The notes: generated from the letters alone by a model not told the origin. Positions 1-10,200 are shown, counted from the first letter of the stretch. The stretch is DNA of 44,711 nt from UBA8514 sp050251415 (GCA_050251415.1 JBFWMT010000016.1:1-44711), one strand, 5' to 3'. Numbers and translations are program-made.

Positions 1-203
1 ATGCGGAAAACTTTCCTCTTAACGAAAATGTTGAGAAAAAGAGTATCGACATGCTTGTTCCAATTATGGAAACAGAAAATGCTAAGTTCTTAAGCCAAGA
101 TAAGGCAGTGTGGGACGAAAATATACAGTGGCTTTATGATACAGGAGTAATAAGCAAAACTATAAGTGCAGAGGATATAGTAGTTGATTTGTATGCGCAG
201 TAA
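1..203 (+). CDS. ABC transporter substrate-binding protein, C-terminal fragment (NMT1/ThiY-like)
   Basis: An open frame enters from the left edge (first full codon at base 3) and runs 66 codons to TAA at 201-203. The visible tail is hydrophilic and includes WDENIQWLYDTGVI followed by a final helix ending VVDLYAQ. This is typical of the C-terminus of periplasmic/lipoprotein substrate-binding proteins of the NMT1/THI5 (SsuA/ThiY) type, which bind small molecules for ABC uptake. Only the end is in the window, so substrate and full architecture cannot be judged. The next gene overlaps its stop, suggesting co-transcription. Family assignment rests on resemblance of a short segment and could be wrong. 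Confidence 0.55.
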   Translation, partial: AENFPLNENVEKKSIDMLVPIMETENAKFLSQDKAVWDENIQWLYDTGVISKTISAEDIVVDLYAQ

Positions 204-825
204 CAGAAACGATATTTTAAAGGTCATTGGCTTACTGTCAATGACCTTTGACCATATAGGAATGTTGTTGTTTCCACACATTTTTTGGTTTAGAATTGTT
301 GGACGCATTGCGTTTCCCCTCTTTGCATACCACATAGCTATTGGTGTGAAGCACACCAAAAGTGTAGAGAAATATGCCCTTAGGGTGCTTATATTCGCTT
401 GTTTAACACAGCCAATATACACACTTGCTGTTGGAAGAGGACTGAACATTATGTTTGATTTATTTATTGGGATTGTGGTACTGGGGCTTTTAAGGCAGAA
501 TAAAAAGAAGTATTGGGCATTGGCATCAGCCGTAGCTTTAGCATGGGCTATGGTTAACAAAGGCTATGGCGGTTATGGCACGGCGTGCATGGTTGTTTTT
601 TATTATATGGAAGAGTACGTAAAGTTGGCTTCTGCATTTTTTGTTGCCATAAGCGTTGTGGCCGCATTTTTTAGCCCCAATTATGTTCAGGGGTTTGCAG
701 TGCTTGCATTGCCGTTTATACTTTTAAAAACAGATTTAAGGGTGAAAATCCCAAAATACTTTTTTTATTTATACTATCCTTTACATTTATTGATAATACA
801 CGTTGTTGGGATAAAGTTTTTTTGA
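184..825 (+). CDS. TraX family membrane protein
   Basis: About 213 residues, rich in hydrophobic segments (roughly seven to eight predicted spans). The N-terminal motif DILKVIGLLSMTFDHIG and the following RIVGRIAFPLFAYHIAIG are the hallmark of the TraX family. The founding TraX acetylates F-pilin, but chromosomal homologues in Firmicutes have no proven substrate and may be membrane acyltransferases. The chosen start is TTG at 184, because an AGAGG sequence lies nine bases upstream (170-174). ATG at 193 in the same frame is the alternative but has no ribosome binding site at a usable distance. The gene overlaps the preceding ABC gene and is followed by a strong terminator at 847-883. Confidence 0.85.
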   Translation: MICMRSNRNDILKVIGLLSMTFDHIGMLLFPHIFWFRIVGRIAFPLFAYHIAIGVKHTKSVEKYALRVLIFACLTQPIYTLAVGRGLNIMFDLFIGIVVLGLLRQNKKKYWALASAVALAWAMVNKGYGGYGTACMVVFYYMEEYVKLASAFFVAISVVAAFFSPNYVQGFAVLALPFILLKTDLRVKIPKYFFYLYYPLHLLIIHVVGIKFF

Positions 826-846
826 AGTAGGTACAGTTTAAAAGGG

Positions 847-883
847 AAAAAAGCAGATATCTTGGGGAGATATCTGCTTTTTT
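847..883 (+). terminator. Intrinsic terminator after traX-like gene
   Basis: The stem AAGCAGATATC pairs perfectly with GATATCTGCTT around a short G-rich loop and runs into a T6 tract. A-runs on the 5' side mean it could also work in the other direction. Confidence 0.9.
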
Positions 884-1050
884 CTTAAAGAAGGGGTTGT
901 TATTTGGGATTATTTTGGGGTTACATAAACAAATACGGAGTGAATGTGAGTTTGTCTGTTTTAAATAGCACTTTTTTCAAAAACTTGCAGAGGTTATTGT
1001 CAAATAGGGATTGATTTTAGTATGGAATAGCCACAAAAAAAATTTAGGTA

Positions 1051-1099
1051 GGGCTGGTTATGAGAAATAGCATTAATTTTTCTCGAAATCAGCCCTTTT
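1051..1099 (+). terminator. Orphan hairpin, terminator-like
   Basis: GGGCTGGTT (1051-1059) pairs with AATCAGCCC (1087-1095), and an inner GAGAAA pairs with TTTCTC. The stem ends in a TTTT run. No gene lies immediately upstream, as the traX-like gene already has its own terminator. This could therefore end a small transcript starting near 900-1000, or be a second terminator. Confidence 0.5.
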
Positions 1100-1141
1100 G
1101 TATGTGTTTTCTTGGTAAAAATAATGAAAAAATGATGAGTG

Positions 1142-1170
1142 TTGTAAAAAATTATACAAAGGAATATAAT
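1142..1170 (+). promoter_or_regulatory. Sigma-A promoter of MATE gene
   Basis: A -35 box TTGTAA (1142-1147) and a -10 box TATAAT (1165-1170) are separated by exactly 17 bp. Transcription should start about 40 bases before the TTG start codon. Confidence 0.75.
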
Positions 1171-1217
1171 CAATGAAGATATGAATACATATAAGTTTTT
1201 AGAATAGAGGAGACAGA

Positions 1218-2585
1218 TTGAAAAATATATCCATGACAGAGGGCAACATATTTAAACAAATACTAATGTTTACATTACCATTGCTTTTGGGGAACCTGTT
1301 TCAGCAGATGTACAACACGGTGGATGTAATTGTGGTGGGAAATTATGTTGGCAAGGATGCGTTGGCGGCGGTAGGTTCATCAACGCCAATAATAAACATG
1401 TTGGTCGGGTTTTTTGTTGGTGTTTCTACAGGCGCAAGCGTTGTTATAGCTCAATTTTTTGGCGCAGGGGATAAGCGTAAGCTTCGTGATGCCGTGCATG
1501 CATCCATTTGGGCTACAATTGTGCTTGGCGTTTTGTTTACATTACTTGGGGTTGTATTTTCACCTTTTATGCTACGTATTATTAAAACACCAAATGAGGT
1601 TTTTTACAATGCTGTGCTGTATTTGCGTATTTACTTCTTTTCTATAGGTGCGCTTATGATTTACAACATGGGAGCGGCTATTTTGCGTGCCGTGGGAGAT
1701 TCTAAGCGTCCATTATATTTTCTTTGTTTCTCATCGATTATAAACATTGTGCTGGATATTTTGTTTGTGGTGGTGTTTAAAATGGGCATAGCTGGTGTTG
1801 CATGGGCTACGTTAGTTGCACAAGTTATGTCGGCGGTGTTGGTTATGGTGCTGCTTTTTAAAACACAAGATGTATATAAGGTAGAGGCAAAATATATAGT
1901 GTATAACGGCGGAATGATTAATAGAATAATGTCGATAGGGTTACCAAGCGGTTTTCAGCAGATGATTACAGCTTTATCCAATTTAATAGTTCAGTCCTAT
2001 ATAAATCAATTTGGGTCCGCAGCGATTGCTGGGTTTAGTACATACCTTAAAATTGACAATCTTTTGATACTTCCAATACAAAGCATTGCTCTTGCCATTA
2101 TTACGTTTACGGGGCAAAACTTAGGTGCAGGCAAAATAAGTAGGGCAAAAGAGGGCGTTAATGTAGCTTTAATTATGGCAATGGTATTCGACGTGTCAAT
2201 GTGCTTACTATTATTTTTTATGGGTAAATATGTATTACGTGTTTTTTCTCCAGACCCAGAGGTACTGTATTATGGCAATATGCTTATAAAAACATTTATG
2301 CCAGTACATTTTACGCTTGGAATTTGTCTAATTTATTCTGGAGCACTACGTGGGTTTGGGCAGGCAATAGCACCTATGGTAATAATGATAGGTTGTTTTG
2401 TTGTGCTTAGGCAGGTGTTTTTACTTATAGGGACTCATTTTATACCATCTTTTAATGTTATAGCGTTGGGATATCCTATCACATGGGTGGCATCTGGCAT
2501 TACCACCTACCTTTACTACAAAAAAGGCGGGTGGGAAAAAAAGTACATCGGGATTACAGAAAATAACAAGGGCGTCAATGGCTGA
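1218..2585 (+). CDS. MATE family efflux transporter
   Basis: 455 residues with about twelve hydrophobic segments in two homologous halves, the usual length for MATE multidrug/sodium antiporters. Family signatures include TLPLLLGNLFQQMYNTVD at the N-terminus, VGKDALAAVGSSTPI, and GAAILRAVGDSKRPLYF at the end of the first half, mirrored by SGALRGFGQAIAPMVIM in the second half. It probably exports cationic drugs or metabolites from the cell using an ion gradient; the substrate is unknown. Start is TTG at 1218, supported by GAGGAG about six bases upstream; ATG at 1233 is the alternative. The 3' end overlaps the convergent EamA gene by 11 bp. Confidence 0.93.
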   Translation: MKNISMTEGNIFKQILMFTLPLLLGNLFQQMYNTVDVIVVGNYVGKDALAAVGSSTPIINMLVGFFVGVSTGASVVIAQFFGAGDKRKLRDAVHASIWATIVLGVLFTLLGVVFSPFMLRIIKTPNEVFYNAVLYLRIYFFSIGALMIYNMGAAILRAVGDSKRPLYFLCFSSIINIVLDILFVVVFKMGIAGVAWATLVAQVMSAVLVMVLLFKTQDVYKVEAKYIVYNGGMINRIMSIGLPSGFQQMITALSNLIVQSYINQFGSAAIAGFSTYLKIDNLLILPIQSIALAIITFTGQNLGAGKISRAKEGVNVALIMAMVFDVSMCLLLFFMGKYVLRVFSPDPEVLYYGNMLIKTFMPVHFTLGICLIYSGALRGFGQAIAPMVIMIGCFVVLRQVFLLIGTHFIPSFNVIALGYPITWVASGITTYLYYKKGGWEKKYIGITENNKGVNG

Positions 2586-3525
2586 GACCTTGTGAATTGG
2601 TTATGACAATCTCATCAAGGGCTTGTTCTTTATTTTCTTTTGTTTTCCCCATTTTAAGTTCGCTTATAATAAGCCCTGTAAGGGTGAGTATTGTTCCAAT
2701 AACTGCAATTAGTGTTATTCTCTCGTGCAGCACAATGGCAGAGGTAATAACTGTAACTACTGGAGAAGCGTAAATGTATACGCTGGTTTTTGTAGGACCC
2801 AGAATGCGGATGGCACTGTTCCATATAACAAAGCAAAGTGCCGATGCCCCAAGACCTAAATACAGCAAGTTAAATATAACCTTTGGTTTGCTGAGTAGTT
2901 GTATGTTTGGTGAAAAATCCATAATAAATAGTGCAGGAATCATAAACATGAGGCCATAAAAAAATACACGCCTTGTGGTTAGAATAGTGTTATAGTTAAG
3001 CACACTTATTTTTTTGGTAAGCACGGAATAAAAGGCCCAAACAAGAGCAGCAAGAATGGTAAGTATGTCCCCAATGGGGTTCAGTTTCAATACAGCACTG
3101 CCGTTCAAACTTATTATAACGATTCCAGTAATGGCAAACAAAAAACCGATAAAGAAATTCAGCTTAAATTTTTCTCCATCCAAAAAAATGTGTGAAACTA
3201 TGGCTGTAAAAAAAGGCGCGATGGAAATTATTATTCCAACATTTGATGCAAATGAGTATGTAAGGGCGATGTTTTCCAACAAAAAATAAAGTGTAACACC
3301 GCAAAGTCCAGCACCCATGAAAAGCATTTCCTGCGACTTGTTTGTAAAGCCAAGTCGTTTTGGGCAAAAGATTGTTAAGGCAATAAAACCCATAACAAAA
3401 CGTATAAATAATATTTCTATAGGTGTTAAGTCAGTAAGTAAAAGTTTTGTGGCAATAAATGTTGTGCCCCAGACTATAACTGTAAAAATTGCAAATAAAT
3501 GTCCCTTAAGTGTGTTACTTTCCAT
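2575..3525 (-). CDS. EamA/DMT family transporter (RhaT-like exporter)
   Basis: 316 residues with ten predicted membrane spans in two EamA repeats. The first repeat begins LFAIFTVIVWGTTFIATKLL and the second contains GDILTILAALVWAFYSVLTKKIS, both classical drug/metabolite transporter motifs. Members export amino acids or other metabolites; no substrate can be deduced. I start at ATG 3525 rather than the longer in-frame ATG at 3570, because AGGGAG sits at the right distance from 3525 and the conserved region begins there. A small GC hairpin (about 3541-3562) lies in the leader. It is convergent with the MATE gene, with overlapping stop regions. Confidence 0.92.
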   Translation of the reverse strand: MESNTLKGHLFAIFTVIVWGTTFIATKLLLTDLTPIEILFIRFVMGFIALTIFCPKRLGFTNKSQEMLFMGAGLCGVTLYFLLENIALTYSFASNVGIIISIAPFFTAIVSHIFLDGEKFKLNFFIGFLFAITGIVIISLNGSAVLKLNPIGDILTILAALVWAFYSVLTKKISVLNYNTILTTRRVFFYGLMFMIPALFIMDFSPNIQLLSKPKVIFNLLYLGLGASALCFVIWNSAIRILGPTKTSVYIYASPVVTVITSAIVLHERITLIAVIGTILTLTGLIISELKMGKTKENKEQALDEIVITNSQGLSH

Positions 3526-3830
3526 ATAAAGTACTCCCTTCGCAGGCGTTACGCCCCTGTATATTATCAATACATGATAGACCTTTGAACAATAGAATGC
3601 AACAGGAACAAAAGTGGAATGTGATAAGAATGTAAAACTTTAAAGCATAATGCCTAATTCATGTAAAAAAAATGTAAATTTGATATGTAAATTTTTAGCA
3701 ATGCAATAAATAATACTTAAAAAACCGAAAAAGGCAATAAAAAAGTTGAGAAATTATAGTTTTTATGGTACTATTTTACTATAAATTTGGAAAATTAATT
3801 TATATGGAGATTTGGAAAGAAGGGCATCTT
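3526..3830. other. Divergent intergenic region (EamA / Hpt)
   Basis: About 305 AT-rich bases without an ORF. It holds the EamA leader on the minus strand, where a weak TTGTTC / GATAAT pair with 18 bp spacing is possible. The Hpt promoter lies at 3746-3774. Confidence 0.5.
3746..3774 (+). promoter_or_regulatory. Sigma-A promoter of Hpt gene
   Basis: TTGAGA (3746-3751) and TACTAT (3769-3774) are 17 bp apart, about 50 bases ahead of the chosen start codon. Confidence 0.65.
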
Positions 3831-4184
3831 ATGAATGAAAAAAATTTGAAAAAAGCAGGAATAGATTGCCTTGCAGGCATCAGAAGATTTTCTGGAAGCG
3901 CTGATTTATATGAAAAATATTTGAAAAAATTTACAGATGATGAAAACTTTAAACTTGCTAAAAAGGCAATGGAGGAAAAGAATTATGAAGATGTGCTTAA
4001 GTATATACATACCCTTAAGGGGGTTACAGGTAACCTTAGCATGACGGAACTTTTTGACAGTTGCAGTGAACTTGTTACAGTAATAAGGAATAAAGATTTA
4101 AATGGTGTGGATGAAATTTTTCATAAAATTTGTCTGCTGCATTCAAAAGTTTGTGAAGCAATACATATTGAAAATGAAAATTGA
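3831..4184 (+). CDS. Hpt domain protein (histidine phosphotransfer)
   Basis: 117 residues, a single Hpt domain. The motif YIHTLKGVTGNLSMTEL places the phospho-accepting histidine at residue 60 inside the usual HxLKG(xxxNLG) signature. Such proteins relay phosphate between hybrid kinases and response regulators in the cytoplasm. No kinase or receiver protein is encoded nearby, so its partners are unknown. The start ATG 3831 is preceded by AGAAGGG at a good distance; an upstream in-frame start would add a poorly conserved leader. The following gene encodes a diguanylate cyclase, but a 340-base gap with a hairpin separates them. Confidence 0.85.
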   Translation: MNEKNLKKAGIDCLAGIRRFSGSADLYEKYLKKFTDDENFKLAKKAMEEKNYEDVLKYIHTLKGVTGNLSMTELFDSCSELVTVIRNKDLNGVDEIFHKICLLHSKVCEAIHIENEN

Positions 4185-4527
4185 GGCTATATTTGAATTG
4201 AAGGGGCGCAGATATATTCTGTGCCCATGATTTTTATGGAATATATTAAAGAAGTATTAATAAGTTTAAGCAAAAAGAAGTATAAAATGTGGTAAAATGT
4301 TTGAAATATATAGTTTGGTTTAGTATACTGTTTCTACGTTAAATTATAATGAAAACTAAAAACATTTTGCAAATTACGTTTGGCAGCTTCTGCCTTTGTG
4401 GATATCCACATGCATGAGGCTGTTTTTTACACTAAACGAATTGTTATGTTTATACAATTAAGGAAAATTAGAAGATTTGAATTAGATTTTTTACTGCTGT
4501 TTAATGAAAATGGAGGTGATATAAATA
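4185..4527. other. Intergenic region before diguanylate cyclase gene
   Basis: 343 AT-rich bases. I see one terminator-like hairpin (4384-4428) and no known riboswitch signature. An ORF that runs through 4380-4658 in another frame reads through the hairpin and is not convincing. Confidence 0.5.
4384..4428 (+). terminator. Terminator-like leader hairpin
   Basis: CAGCTTC (4384-4390) pairs with GAGGCTG (4416-4422), enclosing the palindrome GTGGATATCCAC, and is followed by T6. It lies about 200 bases after hpt and 100 bases before the GGDEF gene. It could be the hpt terminator or an attenuator in the cyclase leader. Confidence 0.55.
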
Positions 4528-7158
4528 ATGAAAGTGGAAAATACAAAATACAAAAAAATCTTTTCACTGCCAATGGTTTCCTTTCTTGTGGTATTATTTA
4601 TAATCGTCTCGTTTATGGATTTTGCAAAAAACAGTTTGGAAATTTCACGAGTAAATAGTCAGGAAAAGCTGGAAGAACGTGCACAATACACTTCTGATTT
4701 TATAATTCATACAGTTGATGAGGCAGTTAGAACTATCAAAAACTTAGCCCGAATTTATTCTGTATTAAGTGACACAGATGCTAAACAGGCTGCAAAAATA
4801 AATGATGAAGTAATGAAAGATACGGATTTTCAACGCATTGGCTTTACAGATTTAAGTGGAAAGAGCTATGCAGGAAATGGAGTTTATTTAGATTTAAGCC
4901 AGCGAGAGTATTTTAAAGATGCAATGGAGGGTAAATCAGGTGTTACCAATATTATAAGATCTTTATCTGGCGAGGATGACCTTGTTATTGTGTATGAGCC
5001 AATTAGGCATGAAGGAAAGATTAACGGAATGGTTCATGGGGTGTATAAAATTAAGGAGATATCTGAAGCTTTGGAAATAGAAAGCCTTGGCGACAAAGGA
5101 TATTTTGTTGTTTTTCAACAGGACGGCAAAATTATAATAAATACCAGCAAGGAAAAATCAATGTTATATGACAATGGTGACCTTTGGGCTGTTTTACAAA
5201 ATACTAATTACGAAAAGGGCAGTAGTTATCTGAATTTAAGACAAAATGTTAGGGATGGGAGTAGCGGATTTATAAGATATAGCGATAAAGATGAAACAAG
5301 ACTGGCATATTATACTCCAGTTGGTGTAAACGATTGGTATATTTTACAGGTATTGTCACAGGATGTGGTTGCTAGTCACAGCAAACAAGTGAATTATTTG
5401 GCAACACTTTTGGTAATAAAAATAATTGGGGCACTGCTTATTTTGGGTATATATGTAATTAAGAAAGAGCATAGCTATCAAAATATAATCTTAAACGCAA
5501 ACCGTGATGTTAAAACACTTACAGATGCCATACCTGGTGGTGTACAAAAATGCACATTTGATGAAAAATGTGAGTTTGTGTATGTAAGCCAAGGCTTTAT
5601 AAATATGACAGGATATAGCCATGAGGAAATACGTTCACGCTTTGACAATCGCTTTATAAATACGGTTTACCATGAGGATGTTGATAGGGTGCAAAAACAG
5701 CTTGCCACCTATAAAGGGGAGGAAGCTGTAGAATTTGAATACAGAATAGAACGAAGGGACGGCGAAATAATTTGGGTTACAGACAGATGCAACATAGTTA
5801 AAGACGAGAACAATAAACTATACTATTATTGCGTTGTTATAGACATTACCAAGGCAAAAAAAGTGCAGAGAGAGCAGCAGATAATTAACGAAAAATTTAA
5901 AATTGCAATGGGGCATTTATCCTGTACTGTGTTTGAATATGACCCTAAAAATGATATTATTTATAACGGTGAAGACATTGCAAAGAAATACAACATAGCG
6001 TCAGTTACAAAATGTAAACCCAAAGAAATTGTTGAACTAAATATTGTGGACAAAGACTATGCCGATGTGTATATTAATATGTTTAAAAGCATTTGCTGTG
6101 GACAAAATGCGGCCAACTGCGTTTTAATTGCCCATAATGGTGAGGAAAGTTACTGGTACAAAGTTACCCTTACGGCAGTTTTGGATGAGGAGGCAAACCC
6201 AATTTGGGCAATTGGTACCGTTGAGGATATAACAAAGCTTAAGGAAATAGAACAAAGATTTGCAAAAGAAGAACAATACCGAGAATTGTATATGGCAGAT
6301 GCAGTGCTTATACATGAGGTGAATGTTACCCATGACCAGGTGAAGGTAAGAAGCGGTAGCAGAAATCATAGAGTTACGCCAGCTGTTTCCTATTCAAATA
6401 TATGCAAAAAGTTGATTAATAAATATGTGTATCCGGATGAACGGGAAAGTGTTGCCAACATGTTTTCATCAAAAAGGCTTATTCAAGTTTTTGAGAATGA
6501 AAATGGCGAACGGGAATGTGAAATAAGGTGCAAGGGGAGGGATGGGAAAGAGTTTTGGGTATTAGCTATAAGCCATATGCTTAAAGACCCGCAAACATCT
6601 GATATATTGTGCTTTACATATATGAGAAATATTCAAAATAGGAAAGAAAAGGAGCTTAAGCTTAAGGAAAGTGCTGAAATGGACGTACTTACGAACCTAT
6701 ACAACAGGGCAGTAGCCAAACAGCTTATAGCAACGTCCCTTAATCAATTTGGAAAAGGTGAAATACATGCTTTTTTCATTATTGATATTGATTATTTTAA
6801 GCATATTAACGACAAATTTGGTCATATGCAAGGGGACAATATAATTATATCAGTTGCAGATATTTTAAAAAATATTTTTCGGAAGGGAGATATTGTGGCT
6901 CGCCTTGGTGGTGACGAGTTTGTTATATTTATGAAAAATGCGGGGAGTGTGAGGCTTATTGAAGAAAAAGCCAAAATGCTTTGCAAAGCAGTTTCAAGGC
7001 TAAAGATACTGGAAGATAGAGAATATAAAATTACAGTAAGCGTAGGCGTTGCAGTTACGCCAAAAGACGGAACAACATATGAGGAGCTGTATAAGGCATC
7101 GGACATGGCGTTGTATACAGTTAAAAAGGGTGGAAGAAATGGGTTCAAAATTTTTTGA
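4528..7158 (+). CDS. Membrane-bound Cache-PAS-GGDEF diguanylate cyclase
   Basis: 876 residues. A membrane anchor (about 13-31) is followed by an extracytoplasmic dCache-like sensor region (about 35-285), a second span (about 291-311), two or three PAS domains (about 330-445, 455-575 and a weaker 580-705), and a C-terminal GGDEF domain (about 710-876). The active-site motif GGDEF is intact at 794-798, and the product-inhibition I-site RKGD lies exactly five residues upstream (785-788). It should therefore make cyclic di-GMP from GTP in response to an external ligand and be feedback controlled. No EAL or HD-GYP phosphodiesterase domain is attached. The start has GGAGGTGAT upstream. Confidence 0.93.
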   Translation: MKVENTKYKKIFSLPMVSFLVVLFIIVSFMDFAKNSLEISRVNSQEKLEERAQYTSDFIIHTVDEAVRTIKNLARIYSVLSDTDAKQAAKINDEVMKDTDFQRIGFTDLSGKSYAGNGVYLDLSQREYFKDAMEGKSGVTNIIRSLSGEDDLVIVYEPIRHEGKINGMVHGVYKIKEISEALEIESLGDKGYFVVFQQDGKIIINTSKEKSMLYDNGDLWAVLQNTNYEKGSSYLNLRQNVRDGSSGFIRYSDKDETRLAYYTPVGVNDWYILQVLSQDVVASHSKQVNYLATLLVIKIIGALLILGIYVIKKEHSYQNIILNANRDVKTLTDAIPGGVQKCTFDEKCEFVYVSQGFINMTGYSHEEIRSRFDNRFINTVYHEDVDRVQKQLATYKGEEAVEFEYRIERRDGEIIWVTDRCNIVKDENNKLYYYCVVIDITKAKKVQREQQIINEKFKIAMGHLSCTVFEYDPKNDIIYNGEDIAKKYNIASVTKCKPKEIVELNIVDKDYADVYINMFKSICCGQNAANCVLIAHNGEESYWYKVTLTAVLDEEANPIWAIGTVEDITKLKEIEQRFAKEEQYRELYMADAVLIHEVNVTHDQVKVRSGSRNHRVTPAVSYSNICKKLINKYVYPDERESVANMFSSKRLIQVFENENGERECEIRCKGRDGKEFWVLAISHMLKDPQTSDILCFTYMRNIQNRKEKELKLKESAEMDVLTNLYNRAVAKQLIATSLNQFGKGEIHAFFIIDIDYFKHINDKFGHMQGDNIIISVADILKNIFRKGDIVARLGGDEFVIFMKNAGSVRLIEEKAKMLCKAVSRLKILEDREYKITVSVGVAVTPKDGTTYEELYKASDMALYTVKKGGRNGFKIF

Positions 7159-7255
7159 CAAAATTGTTGTTAATAGGCTAATGTAAAGTAAAGATATGGC
7201 TTTTTTCCATTTTTAAGGTTATAATATACTATTAACGAAAGAAGGAGGCTGTACC

Positions 7256-10200
7256 ATGGAAACGGAAAGTAAACAATTTACACATCTGCATGTGCATACA
7301 GAATATAGCCTTCTGGATGGCTCGGCAAAAATCAAGGAATTGGTAGCACGGGCTAAAGACCTTGGTATGGAAAGCCTTGCTATTACAGACCATGGGGCCC
7401 TGTACGGTGCTGTGGAGTTTTACAAGGCGGCAAAGGATGTTGGGATTAAGCCTATTATTGGTTGTGAGGTATATGTTGCACCTGCATCACGCCTTATCAA
7501 AGACAGTAGTGCAGGCTTTAACTACTACCATCTTGTGCTTTTGGCAGAAAATAACGAAGGATACCAAAACCTTATTAAAATAGTTTCCTATGGATTTATA
7601 GATGGTTTCTACTATAAGCCAAGGGTGGATTTAGACCTGCTTAAAAAATATCACAAGGGTATTATTGCCAGCAGTGCATGCCTTGCAGGGCCTGTAGCAA
7701 GGGCGATTTTGCAAAGCAATTATAAAAAGGCAAAGGAAACCGCACTGGAATATGAGGCGGTTTTCGGCAAGGGAAATTTCTTTTTGGAACTACAGGACCA
7801 TGGAATGAGTGAGCAAAAGATAGTGAACCAACAGCTTTTGCGTATTCATGAGGAAACAGGAATACCCATGATTGCCACTAACGATAGCCATTATATATAC
7901 CGTGAGGATGCAGTGCCACACGATATTTTACTTTGTATACAAACAGGTAAAACTGTGAACGATGAAGACAGAATGCGTTACGAAGGGGACCAGTTTTATT
8001 TGAAAAGTGCAAATGAAATGTACACCCTTTTCCCTTATGCAAAGGATGCGTTGGAAAATACAAATAAGATAGCCCAAAGGTGCAATGTGGATTTTGTTTT
8101 CCACGACCTTAAACTGCCACAGTTTGATGTACCAGACGGAAAAACGGCACAACAATATCTTCGGGAACTTTGCAAAGAGGGCTTTCAACGACTATACCCA
8201 GATGCAGACGAAAGCCTTAGGCAAAGGCTGGAATATGAGCTTAGCACCATAGAAACAATGGGATATGTGGACTATTTTTTGATTGTGTGGGACTTTATAA
8301 AATTCGCAAAAGATAATGATATTATTGTAGGCCCAGGGCGAGGCAGTGCGGCAGGCAGCATAGTAAGCTATTGCCTTTCCATAACCACTATAGACCCGAT
8401 TAAATATAATCTTATTTTTGAACGGTTTTTGAACCCTGAACGTGTTAGCATGCCCGATATTGACGTTGACTTCTGCTACGAAAGGCGGCAGGAGGTTATA
8501 GACTACGTTATACGTAAATATGGTGATGACCATGTTGCACAGATTATAACCTTTGGAACACTGGCGGCAAGGGCGGCTATAAAGGATGTTGGTCGTGCAC
8601 TTGCAATGCCATATGCAGAAGTGGATCGGGTTAGTAAGATGATACCCTTCGAACTGGGTATAACTATAAAAAAAGCACTTGCTATGAACCCTGAACTTAG
8701 AGAACTTTATGAAAATGAAGATAGTGTAAAAAATCTGATCGATATGAGTGCAAGGCTTGAGGGTCTTCCACGCCATGCTTCAACCCATGCGGCAGGGGTG
8801 GTTATTTGCAAAGAGCCTGTAATGGAATATGTTCCGCTTAATAATAACGATGGTGCAATAACTACACAGTATACAATGACTCTTTTAGAAGAACTTGGTA
8901 TACTTAAAATGGATTTTCTTGGGCTTAGAACCCTTACGGTAATACAAAATGCTGTTAAGGAAATTAAACGTATACACGGCATAGAACTGGATATGGATAA
9001 AATACCCGATAATGATAAAAGAGTGTATGATCTTATTTCTCAAGGCAAAACAGAGGGCATTTTTCAGTTGGAAAGCGCTGGAATGAAGTCCTTTATGAAA
9101 GAGCTTATGCCATCTAGGTTAGAAGATTTAATAGCGGGGATTTCTCTTTACCGACCAGGCCCTATGGACTTTATACCCAAATATGTTAAGGGGAAAAACA
9201 ATGCCAACAATATTCAATATACGCATCCAGCCTTGGAAAGCATATTGGAGCCTACTTATGGGTGTATAGTGTATCAAGAGCAAGTAATGCAAATAGTGCG
9301 GGATTTGGCTGGCTATAGCCTTGGCAGAAGTGACCTTGTGCGCCGTGCAATGAGCAAGAAAAAAGCATCGGTAATGGCAGAGGAAAGAAAAAACTTCGTA
9401 TATGGTACACAGGGCGTTAACGGCTGTGTTAAAAATGGTATACCTGCGGAGGCGGCTGAAAAAATATTTGACGATATGACAGACTTCGCAAAGTATGCCT
9501 TTAACAAAAGCCATGCCGCCTGCTATGCAGTTGTAGGTTACCAAACAGCGTGGCTTAAAGCCCACTATCCTGTGGAATTTATGGCGGCTTTGATGACCTC
9601 TGTTATGGATAACTCGCCTAAGGTTTCAGGGTATATTGAGGAATGCAAAAAAATGGGCATTGGTCTTTTACCGCCAGATATAAATGAAGGTTATCCGTCA
9701 TTTTCTGTATCTGATGGGAAAATTCGCTTTGGACTTGCGGCAATAAAAAGCGTTGGAAGAGGCACAATTAATGCCATCGTTAAGGAAAGAGAAAATTCAG
9801 GTGCGTTTAGAAGCCTTACAGATTTTCTTAAACGCATGGACCAAAAGGAACTGAACAAGCGTGCTATAGAAAGTTTTATAAAGGCAGGTGCTTTTGATAG
9901 CTTTGGTGGAAACCGAAGCCAGTATATGGCAGTATATAAGGGTGTTTTAGACGGCATTTCTTCCGCAAGAAAAAATAATATAGCGGGTCAGATGGATTTG
10001 TTTGCAATGACAATGGGGGAAGAAGAAAACACAGAGTCAGGCTTTCAGGATAGTTTTCCAGATATTTCGGAATACTCTCAAAAAGATAAACTTGCAATGG
10101 AAAAAGAAGTTCTAAGTATTTATGTAAGCGGTCATCCGCTGGCAGAATATGAAAGTGTGCTAAGAAGAAAAGTAAGTTGCTCAAGCCTAGATATTATGGC

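Larger units (their letters stand above)
884..1217. other. Intergenic region upstream of MATE gene
   Basis: No convincing ORF lies in this stretch. It holds an orphan terminator-like hairpin (1051-1099) and the MATE promoter (1142-1170). The first 160 bases show nothing recognisable. Confidence 0.6.

Noticed and set aside
4380..4658. 92-codon ORF overlapping the start of the diguanylate cyclase gene
   Set aside because: It reads through a terminator-like hairpin, is in another frame from the well-supported cyclase, and lacks a ribosome binding site.
8192..8776. Long minus-strand ORF of 194 codons inside dnaE
   Set aside because: It is antisense to a fully conserved DnaE polymerase core, with no ribosome binding site and unlikely composition.
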